A stretch of DNA of 7,485 bases from JAYFNU01 sp964622315. GTDB taxonomy: Bacteria; Bacillota; Clostridia; Oscillospirales; Ruminococcaceae. Positions within the stretch are counted from its first letter, which is position 1. Every line of letters begins with the position of its first letter. Below the pieces are notes generated by a model that ran no database searches, was not told the DNA's origin, and saw only the letters and a list, made by a program, of their open reading frames with translations. Where the stretch lies: contig CAZUOY010000071.1 of assembly GCA_964622315.1 (NCBI GenBank), forward strand, positions 1 through 7,485. Direction: 5' to 3'. Positions 1 through 4,883 of this stretch are shown piece after piece. The translations under genes were made by a program, and so were the position numbers.

Positions 1-1
1 G

Positions 2-87
2 CGGAGCGGGTGGGATTCGAACCCACGGAGAGTTGCCCCTCATCTGATTTCGAGTCAGACCCGTTATGACCACTTCGATACCGCTCC
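2..87 (-). tRNA. tRNA-Ser (anticodon CGA)
   Basis: This is a class II tRNA read on the minus strand, decoding UCG. The acceptor stem GGAGCGG (87-81) pairs with CCGCTCC (9-3), and base 2 gives discriminator G. A short D stem is followed by an anticodon stem TCTGA/TCAGA around the seven-base loop CTCGAAA, which puts CGA at positions 34-36. The variable region is long, with a small GAG/CTC stem, as expected for tRNA-Ser. The T arm is GTGGG-TTCGAAT-CCCAC. Base 1 reads as C on the minus strand, so an encoded CCA may begin there, but the rest is outside the window. No convincing promoter is visible just upstream; the best AT-rich candidate lies in the 92-225 spacer, so it may be transcribed from a weak promoter there. 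Its 5' half is duplicated at 226-273. Confidence 0.95.
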
Positions 88-91
88 GTAT
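44..91. repeat. 48-bp direct repeat, copy 1 (inside the intact tRNA-Ser)
   Basis: Bases 44-91 are identical to 226-273. The repeat runs from the 3' side of the anticodon stem, through the anticodon loop, D arm and 5' acceptor strand, to 4 bases beyond the tRNA 5' end. Identity stops abruptly on both sides (T43 versus C225, and A92 versus T274). The copies are offset by 182 bp. Confidence 0.95.
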
Positions 92-119
92 AAAATTGTG
101 AAAAATCCGATTGTTTGAA

Positions 120-141
120 AAGTGTTAGTTAAGTGTTAGTT
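120..141. repeat. Perfect tandem 11-bp repeat, two units
   Basis: AAGTGTTAGTT occurs twice head to tail at 120-130 and 131-141, in the spacer between the two tRNA-Ser half copies. Short tandem repeats next to a tRNA attachment core are what arm-type binding sites of tyrosine recombinases look like, so these could be remnants of an attachment region. That reading is an inference; only the repeat itself is seen. Two units are far too few, and too short, for a CRISPR array. Confidence 0.85.
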
Positions 142-225
142 GAAATCGCGTTTATTTCTTCTGTTGGTTGCCGAAAAGCGCCAACACACGGTTGTTTACG
201 GCGACGACACCGAGACTCGACCCAC

Positions 226-269
226 CTGATTTCGAGTCAGACCCGTTATGACCACTTCGATACCGCTCC
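226..269 (-). pseudogene. Truncated tRNA-Ser(CGA), 5' half only
   Basis: On the minus strand this has an exact copy of the tRNA-Ser 5' half: acceptor strand GGAGCGG (269-263), D arm, and the whole anticodon loop and stem. After the anticodon stem the sequence departs from the intact gene. The variable arm is missing, and a T-arm-like stretch (GTGGGTCGAGTCTCG, 225-211) follows directly. It has no matching 3' acceptor strand, so no functional tRNA can form. It could be a decayed tandem tRNA copy or one end of an integrative-element attachment site. The exact identity of the retained half argues for a recent event or gene conversion. Confidence 0.85.
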
Positions 270-273
270 GTAT
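226..273. repeat. 48-bp direct repeat, copy 2
   Basis: This is an exact repeat of 44-91 and includes the tRNA pseudogene plus 4 bases upstream of its 5' end. It lies 7 bp left of the A-tract that belongs to the leftward terminator of the dehydrogenase gene. Together with copy 1 it flanks a 134-bp spacer that holds the tandem 11-bp repeat. Confidence 0.95.
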
Positions 274-279
274 TGACTG

Positions 280-315
280 AAAAAATGCTCACGGCTCAAA
301 CGAACCGTAAGCATT
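280..315 (-). terminator. Intrinsic terminator of the leftward dehydrogenase gene
   Basis: In the minus-strand transcript, bases 315-302 pair with 297-284 to form a 14-bp stem with a GTTT loop, followed by a run of six U (285-280). Two of the pairs are G-U in this direction but would be C-A mismatches in plus-strand RNA, so the hairpin is better leftward. It lies 44 bp beyond the dehydrogenase stop codon, and would also shield the tRNA region from read-through. Confidence 0.85.
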
Positions 316-359
316 ATTATATATTCTATTTCTTCTTTGGTCAACCCTTTGCGAAGTTT

Positions 360-1505
360 TTACAGCGTCCAGCGTCCGCTGAACTTTTCCAGCAATCTCC
401 TGTCGAGGAAGCGGCTTTCGGCTATTCGCTTCCCTTCCTCCCACGAAAAGCTTCCTAACGTTCTTTCCGTGGCCGGCGCGGCTTTAAGCCGTTCGCCCAT
501 CTCGTCGCAAAGCTCTTTGGATATTCTTATATTGTTTTTCGTCAGCGCCGTTATCGTGTCATATATATCGCGCTCGTTCGCGCCTATCGCTTCAAGAAGC
601 CGCTCCTTCTCCTCGGGCAGCTCGTTGAGTGATTGACGAAGAAATGCGTTCTCGAACATTGCGCTCGCCACTCCGTGCGGCACTCCACAAGTCTCGGTCA
701 GAACGTAGCCGCAAGGGTGCGGAAAGCCCGTTCCGGCTATATCTATCGCAAGCCCTCCCCAAAGCGAGCCGTAATATAGCTCCTCACGAAGTTTCTTGTT
801 ATATAAAATGTACCTGTCACCCACCAGCTTTACAAGGTTCGGATATATCAGCGCCGCGCCGCGTTCAGCACAATCACGGCTCTCCTGCGTGGACGCTCTT
901 GAAAACCAGCTCTCCATACAATGACAAAAGGCGTCAAGCGCGGTGGAGACCGTCTGGCGATAGCTCATTGATAGGGTGTACTTCGGGTCGCAAAAGGAAA
1001 ACCACGCATAGAGCTTGTCGCTCTTTATACTTCTTTTTCTTCCTCCGTCCTCGGATATCACCGCCATGCTGTCCACCTCGCTGCCCGTTCCCGCGGTTGT
1101 TCCCACGCAGACGAACGGAAGCACCGATTCAAATTCACAGGCGTATACATCAGTGGGCTTTTTAAAGCTGTTCACCGCAAAGACGCTTCCCGCGCGCGTA
1201 GCGTCAAGAGCCGAGCCGCCGCCGATTCCGACAAGGAAATCCGCGTCGAACCGTCTCGACGCCTCGCCTATAGCCTCGGCTATTGAGAGTGTCGGGTTTT
1301 CGGAAACCTCCTCGAAAAGCTTGTACTTTATGCTGTTGCGCTCAAGAGCGGTTATTATGTCAGCAAGCGCGCCGCTCTTTCTCGCGGAGTTTTTGCCCGT
1401 GACCACAAGCGCACGCTTTCCGAGCTTGCCAAAAAGCTGTGCGTTCTTTTCCACACAGTTGTTGCCCCAGATTATTCGAAGGTTCTCGCACTCGCTGAAG
1501 TCCAT
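360..1505 (-). CDS. Iron-containing alcohol dehydrogenase family protein
   Basis: This 381-residue cytoplasmic protein belongs to the group III, metal-dependent NAD(P)-linked alcohol dehydrogenases (Fe-ADH). They interconvert alcohols with aldehydes or ketones. The N-terminal nucleotide-binding half has GGGSALD (95-101) and then GTTAGTGSEVDS (about 135-146). The metal site is complete: D191 and H195 (DAFCHCMES), H263 (FPHP) and H277 (GVPHG), at almost the same positions as in FucO-type enzymes. Length is normal for the family. I chose ATG at 1505 because AAGGGAG lies 8 bases before it; a GTG seven codons upstream is in frame but would put that ribosome binding site inside the gene. It is a single-gene unit diverging from soj and ending at the terminator at 280-315. 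The substrate (butanol, propanediol, lactaldehyde or other) cannot be read from sequence. Confidence 0.93.
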   Translation of the reverse strand: MDFSECENLRIIWGNNCVEKNAQLFGKLGKRALVVTGKNSARKSGALADIITALERNSIKYKLFEEVSENPTLSIAEAIGEASRRFDADFLVGIGGGSALDATRAGSVFAVNSFKKPTDVYACEFESVLPFVCVGTTAGTGSEVDSMAVISEDGGRKRSIKSDKLYAWFSFCDPKYTLSMSYRQTVSTALDAFCHCMESWFSRASTQESRDCAERGAALIYPNLVKLVGDRYILYNKKLREELYYGSLWGGLAIDIAGTGFPHPCGYVLTETCGVPHGVASAMFENAFLRQSLNELPEEKERLLEAIGANERDIYDTITALTKNNIRISKELCDEMGERLKAAPATERTLGSFSWEEGKRIAESRFLDRRLLEKFSGRWTL

Positions 1506-1520
1506 AAGCCGTTCTCCCTT

Positions 1521-1540
1521 GCGCACGTCTTGCGGTGCGC
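1521..1540. other. Hairpin abutting the dehydrogenase ribosome binding site
   Basis: GCGCAC (1521-1526) and GTGCGC (1535-1540) form a perfect 6-bp GC-rich stem with an 8-base loop. In the dehydrogenase mRNA it ends immediately before the AAGGGAG ribosome binding site. On the plus strand it is followed by TATTTTTTTA, so it could instead act as a short rightward terminator. Which role applies, if any, is not decided by the sequence. Confidence 0.5.
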
Positions 1541-1785
1541 TATTTTTTTATTCTTAACTATCAACAGAGTTTTTAACATTCGCCGCAAAAGCATATCACT
1601 GCATATAGATAAAAATAATACTTGAAACAATACATATTGCGATTGGTGAACAAACCGCTATTCTACTCGCCTTCTATTATAATGATTTTGTTGATTTCTT
1701 TCAACACCAACACAAGGATTTCGGTGTTTACTTTTTTTAAATTCTAATATATTATAATTTGTACACGAATATGCCGCTTTAACGA
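1541..1785. other. AT-rich divergent intergenic region
   Basis: This part of the 394-bp gap between the dehydrogenase and soj starts has no credible gene. It holds the soj promoter candidate. It also has a near-palindrome CAATACATATTG (1628-1639), which could be an operator, and two small inverted repeats: GTTGA/TCAAC (1690-1694 and 1701-1705) and AACACC/GGTGTT (1703-1708 and 1723-1728). The latter is followed by a T run. I see no cluster of DnaA boxes, so this is not recognisably an origin. A leftward promoter for the dehydrogenase must lie here, but no clear -35/-10 pair stands out. Confidence 0.6.
1727..1755 (+). promoter_or_regulatory. Candidate sigma-A promoter for soj-spo0J
   Basis: TTTACT (1727-1732) and TATTAT (1750-1755) are separated by 17 bp. 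A consensus TATAAT overlaps at 1753-1758 but would have a 20-bp spacer from the same -35. Transcription would start just before the first parS site, placing both parS sites in the leader, where ParB binding could dampen its own operon. The -35 match is modest. Confidence 0.4.
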
Positions 1786-1786
1786 G

Positions 1787-1802
1787 TGTTCCACGTGGAA
1801 CA
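1787..1802. promoter_or_regulatory. parS: parS centromere site 1
   Basis: TGTTCCACGTGGAACA is a perfect 16-bp palindrome and matches the well-known chromosomal parS motif bound by Spo0J/ParB. It lies 98 bp before the soj start. ParB loads here as a CTP-dependent clamp and spreads. Confidence 0.96.
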
Positions 1803-1816
1803 TTTTAAGGCGCGGC

Positions 1817-1825
1817 TGTGGATAG
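1817..1825 (-). promoter_or_regulatory. DnaA-box-like sequence between the parS sites
   Basis: TGTGGATAG is the complement of CTATCCACA, which matches the DnaA box TTATCCACA at 8 of 9 positions. It sits between the two parS sites. Soj is known to regulate DnaA in Firmicutes, which makes the position suggestive, but a single imperfect 9-mer is easily a coincidence. Confidence 0.3.
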
Positions 1826-1830
1826 ATAGC

Positions 1831-1846
1831 TGTTCCACGTGGAACA
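1831..1846. promoter_or_regulatory. parS: parS centromere site 2
   Basis: This is a second perfect copy of TGTTCCACGTGGAACA, offset 44 bp from the first (about four helical turns). Both are followed by TT, extending the shared sequence to 18 bp. It ends 53 bp before the soj start codon. Confidence 0.96.
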
Positions 1847-1899
1847 TTATCAGAGAAATCAACCCTGCTTTCGCGTGGGGAAAAGAAAGAGGTACGGCC

Positions 1900-2682
1900 T
1901 TGGGAAAGATTATAACTCTTGCAAATCAAAAGGGCGGCGTCGGAAAAACGACAACCGCCGTAAACCTTGCCGCGGCGCTTGGCGCGCTCGGCAAATCCGT
2001 TCTGCTTCTCGATTGTGACCCTCAGGGTAACGCAACGAGCGGCTACGGAATTAAGAAGCGCTCTATCGCCGGCTCGTCCTACGACCTGCTAATGGGTAGA
2101 AAGAGCTTCGACGAGGTTGTTGTTAAAACCGCCTTCAACAACGTAAGCGTTGTACCCTCAAGCATTGACCTTGCGGGCGCCGAGCTTGAGCTTGTTTCTA
2201 TGAAGCGCAGAGAGTTTCGGCTTCGTGACGCAATCGTGACAAAAAAGCACAACTTTGACTTTATTTTTATTGATTGTCCTCCGTCGCTCGGACTTTTGAC
2301 GCTTAACGGTCTTAACGCCTGCGACACCGTACTTATCCCGATTCAGTGCGAGTACTATGCCTTGGAGGGCTTGTCTCAGCTGATGTCCACCGTGCGTCAG
2401 GTGAAGAAGCTCTATAATCCCAACATAGAAATCGAGGGCGTTCTTCTCACAATGTACGATTCCCGAATTAACCTTACCGTTCAGGTGGTTGAGGAGGTAA
2501 AAAAATTCTTCCCGCAAAAGGTATACAGCACGGCAATTCCGAGAAACGTCCGCGTTTCCGAAGCGCCCAGCTATGGCAAGCCGATAAAGTTTTATGACGA
2601 GGGCTCGAAGGGCTCTGAGGCATACGACCGTCTTGCGGCGGAGTTTCTTTCGCGAAACAGACGTATCGGGGGTGAGGAATAA
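1900..2682 (+). CDS. soj: Chromosome-partitioning ATPase Soj/ParA
   Basis: This is a 260-residue deviant-Walker ParA ATPase, which forms ATP-dependent dimers on DNA and works with Spo0J/ParB and parS in origin segregation; in Bacillus it also regulates DnaA. Seen in the protein are the Walker A KGGVGKTT (11-18) with signature lysine K11, A' motif LLLDCDPQGN (35-44), and Walker B FIFIDCPPSLG (121-131). R189 (DSRINLT) matches the DNA-binding arginine region of Soj, and the AIPRNVRVSEAPSYGKP segment (212-228) is typical. There is no N-terminal helix-turn-helix, so this is the short chromosomal type. The start is TTG at 1900, giving MGKIITLANQKGG with AGAGG a few bases upstream. An in-frame GTG at 1786 would translate through both parS sites and add 38 non-homologous residues, so I rejected it. 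The stop overlaps spo0J by one base (TAATG). Confidence 0.96.
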   Translation: MGKIITLANQKGGVGKTTTAVNLAAALGALGKSVLLLDCDPQGNATSGYGIKKRSIAGSSYDLLMGRKSFDEVVVKTAFNNVSVVPSSIDLAGAELELVSMKRREFRLRDAIVTKKHNFDFIFIDCPPSLGLLTLNGLNACDTVLIPIQCEYYALEGLSQLMSTVRQVKKLYNPNIEIEGVLLTMYDSRINLTVQVVEEVKKFFPQKVYSTAIPRNVRVSEAPSYGKPIKFYDEGSKGSEAYDRLAAEFLSRNRRIGGEE

Positions 2683-3536
2683 TGGCGCAGAAACGAGGAC
2701 TCGGCACAGGTCTTGACGCGCTTTTCGTCGATAACTCAAGCGACGAGGAGGTAAGCGGAAAGGGTGGCGCTTCTGAATTAAAGATGTCCGAGGTTGAACC
2801 CGACCGCTCTCAGCCGAGAAAAAGCTTTGACGATGATTCGCTCGCGGAGCTTGCGGAATCTATTTCACAGCACGGTGTGCTTCAGCCAATCCTTGTGCGG
2901 CCCCTCGCTAACGGGCGTTACCAGATAGTTGCCGGTGAGCGTCGCTGGCGCGCAAGCCGCCTTGCGGGGAAGGAAACAATTCCCGCGCTTATCCGTAACC
3001 TATCCGACCTTGAAGCGATGACTATAGCGCTTGTAGAAAATCTTCAGCGCGAAGACTTGAACCCTGTTGACGAGGCGCTTGGCTACCGTCAGCTAATGGA
3101 TGTAAGCGGGCTTACTCAGGAGCAAGCCGCCAAGCAGGTGGGCCGTTCACGTCCCGCCGTGGCAAATTCACTCAGACTTTTAAGCCTTCCCGACGATGTG
3201 CTTGAAATGCTCAAAAAGGGCGAGATAACCGTCGGTCACGCAAAGGCTATTCTTTCTATCGCCGACGAGAAGCTTCGCTCCGCTGTGGCAAAACAGGTTT
3301 CCGAAAACGGAATGACCGTCCGCGACGCCGAAAGGTTCTGTCAAAAACCCGCTAAACAGGAAAAGCTTTCTCTGCCTAAAGCTAAGGAAAGCGTGGCAAG
3401 CGAGGTTGAGCTTTCGCTTCAAAACGCGCTTGGCGTCGAGGTGCACGTCAAATATAAGGACGGGCGGGGCACGCTTGCTGTTGACTTCTATTCGAAGGAC
3501 CAGCTTTTTGAGTTTGCCAATAAGCTCGGCAAGTAG
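2682..3536 (+). CDS. spo0J: Chromosome-partitioning protein Spo0J/ParB
   Basis: This is a 284-residue ParB-family CTPase clamp that binds parS, spreads along the origin region, recruits SMC and stimulates Soj. The N-terminal RGLGTGLDALF (5-15) is the usual Soj-interaction leader. The ParB/Srx domain carries the GERRWRAS CTP-binding box (85-92) and ENLQREDLNPVDEA (119-132). The parS-reading helix-turn-helix is at LTQEQAAKQVGRSRPAVANSLRLL (144-167), and a C-terminal dimerisation domain spans roughly 237-284. Length is normal. The ATG overlaps the soj TAA by one base, with GGTGAGG 4 bases upstream, so translation is probably coupled. Its binding sites, the two parS copies, lie upstream of the same operon, allowing autoregulation. 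Confidence 0.96.
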   Translation: MAQKRGLGTGLDALFVDNSSDEEVSGKGGASELKMSEVEPDRSQPRKSFDDDSLAELAESISQHGVLQPILVRPLANGRYQIVAGERRWRASRLAGKETIPALIRNLSDLEAMTIALVENLQREDLNPVDEALGYRQLMDVSGLTQEQAAKQVGRSRPAVANSLRLLSLPDDVLEMLKKGEITVGHAKAILSIADEKLRSAVAKQVSENGMTVRDAERFCQKPAKQEKLSLPKAKESVASEVELSLQNALGVEVHVKYKDGRGTLAVDFYSKDQLFEFANKLGK

Positions 3537-3544
3537 TTTATAAT
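3514..3544 (+). promoter_or_regulatory. Possible serS promoter at the end of spo0J
   Basis: TTGCCA (3514-3519, five of six consensus) lies 19 bp before a perfect TATAAT (3539-3544). The spacer is longer than ideal. If used, serS and the downstream genes could be expressed independently of soj-spo0J. The short 48-bp gap leaves no room for a serine T-box leader. Confidence 0.35.
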
Positions 3545-3584
3545 GTAAGTTAAGAATAAAGAAAACAATAAAGAGGAATTGAAG

Positions 3585-4868
3585 ATGCTTGATATAAAGC
3601 TAATTAGGTCGAACCCTGAGCTTGTTAAGGAGAATATAAAGAAGAAGTTTCAAGACGAAAAGCTTTTGCTTGTAGACGAGGTTGTCCGTCTTGACGAGGA
3701 ATATCGCGCGGCAAGAACCCGCTGTGACGAGCTGCGAAACCGTCGAAACGTGGTAAGCAAGCAGATAGGCGGTCTTATGGCTCAGGGCAAGAAGGACGAG
3801 GCGGAGGAAGCAAAAAAGGAAGTTGCCGCCGCCGCCGCCGAGCTTGCGTCCCTTGAAACAAAGGAGGAGGAGCTTCAAGGCGAGATAAAAAAGCGTATGC
3901 TTGTTATCCCGAACATTATTGACGAAAGCGTGCCGATTGGAAAAAATGACGCGGAGAATGTAGAGATTGAACGCTTCGGCGAGCCAGTCGTTCCCGATTT
4001 TGAGATACCCTACCACGTGGACATTATGGAGCGGCTAAACGGAATTGACCTCGACGCCGCTCGCCGCACAAGCGGAAACGGCTTTTACTATCTTAAAGGA
4101 AATATCGCGCGTCTTCATTCCGCGATACTCTCCTATGCTCGTGACTTTATGATTGACCGCGGCTTCACCTACTACGTACCGCCGTTCATGATAAGAAGCG
4201 ACGTCGTCACCGGCGTTATGAGCTTTGCCGAGATGGAAAACATGATGTACAAGATTGAGGGCGAGGACCTTTACCTTATCGGCACGAGCGAGCATTCTAT
4301 GATTGGCAAGTTCATCGACCAGATACTTGAAAAGAACGAGCTTCCCCAAACGCTCACAAGCTACAGCCCCTGCTTCCGTAAGGAGGTCGGCGCACACGGC
4401 ATAGAGGAGCGCGGAGTTTATCGTATTCACCAGTTTGAAAAGCAGGAGATGATTGTCGTCTGCGAGCCTGAGGAAAGCATGGACTGGTACAACAAGCTTT
4501 GGAAGAACAGCGTGGATTTCTTCCGTTCGCTCGATATCCCCGTTCGCACCCTTGAATGCTGCAGCGGTGACCTTGCGGACTTAAAGGTTAAAAGCTGTGA
4601 CGTTGAGGCGTGGAGTCCGCGTCAACAGAAATACTTTGAGGTGGGCAGCTGCTCTAACCTCGGCGACGCTCAGGCAAGGCGGCTTGCCATTCGCGTCAAG
4701 GACAGAGAAAGCGGCGCGACCTATTTCCCACACACACTTAATAATACGGTGGTTGCTCCGCCGCGTATGCTTATCGCCTTCCTTGAAAACAACCTTAAAG
4801 CAAACGGCAGCGTAGCCGTTCCCGCGCCGCTCGTTCCCTACATGGGCGGAATGACCGAGATTAAATAA
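3585..4868 (+). CDS. serS: Seryl-tRNA synthetase, divergent motif variant
   Basis: This 427-residue class IIa synthetase attaches serine to tRNA-Ser (and tRNA-Sec) in the cytoplasm. The N-terminal segment (about 1-105) is a charged, alanine-rich coiled-coil arm that grips the long variable arm. The catalytic core has motif 1 near 192-203, TSE (234-236), motif 2 SPCFRKEVGAHG with R265 and E267, then RIHQFEKQE (280-288), CSNLGDAQARR (356-366) and motif 3 with R394. Several blocks differ from the common bacterial form: TSEH replaces TAEV, and HTLNNTVVAPPR replaces HTLNGSGLAVGR. This resembles what I recall of archaeal-like or secondary bacterial SerRS; it is not the methanogen-specific type. ATG at 3585 is preferred, with GAGG 8 bases upstream; the TTG at 3579 is too close. 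The MBOAT gene follows after 15 bp. Confidence 0.95.
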   Translation: MLDIKLIRSNPELVKENIKKKFQDEKLLLVDEVVRLDEEYRAARTRCDELRNRRNVVSKQIGGLMAQGKKDEAEEAKKEVAAAAAELASLETKEEELQGEIKKRMLVIPNIIDESVPIGKNDAENVEIERFGEPVVPDFEIPYHVDIMERLNGIDLDAARRTSGNGFYYLKGNIARLHSAILSYARDFMIDRGFTYYVPPFMIRSDVVTGVMSFAEMENMMYKIEGEDLYLIGTSEHSMIGKFIDQILEKNELPQTLTSYSPCFRKEVGAHGIEERGVYRIHQFEKQEMIVVCEPEESMDWYNKLWKNSVDFFRSLDIPVRTLECCSGDLADLKVKSCDVEAWSPRQQKYFEVGSCSNLGDAQARRLAIRVKDRESGATYFPHTLNNTVVAPPRMLIAFLENNLKANGSVAVPAPLVPYMGGMTEIK

Positions 4869-4883
4869 AAGCGGAGGTTTTCC

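Noticed and set aside
120..141. Tandem repeat as a CRISPR array
   Set aside because: There are only two 11-bp units with no spacers and no cas genes in the window.
273..458. Short plus-strand open frame starting at the tRNA remnant
   Set aside because: It runs through the terminator hairpin and into the antisense of the dehydrogenase end, with no ribosome binding site.
1506..1526. GTG start at 1526 for the dehydrogenase
   Set aside because: It would place the AAGGGAG ribosome binding site inside the coding region and has no such site of its own; ATG at 1505 is well spaced from AAGGGAG.
1015..1557. Long open frame on the plus strand opposite the dehydrogenase
   Set aside because: It is antisense to a clear Fe-ADH gene, low in recognisable motifs and rich in S, P and R as expected from an opposite-strand shadow.
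1547..1559. 13-base sequence AGTTAAGAATAAA shared by the dehydrogenase leader (1559-1547, minus strand) and the serS leader (3548-3560, plus strand)
   Set aside because: It is AT-rich, and one shared 13-mer in a window of this size is readily expected by chance; it has no dyad symmetry and sits at different distances from the two starts.
1786..1899. N-terminal extension of Soj from an in-frame GTG at 1786
   Set aside because: The extra 38 residues are translated parS DNA (FHVEH is the parS palindrome), do not resemble any ParA N-terminus, and a good ribosome binding site precedes the TTG at 1900.
1541..1900. Replication origin (oriC) in the AT-rich gap
   Set aside because: Only one imperfect DnaA-box-like 9-mer is present, with no cluster of boxes and no dnaA or dnaN nearby. 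parS sites alone only imply proximity to the origin.
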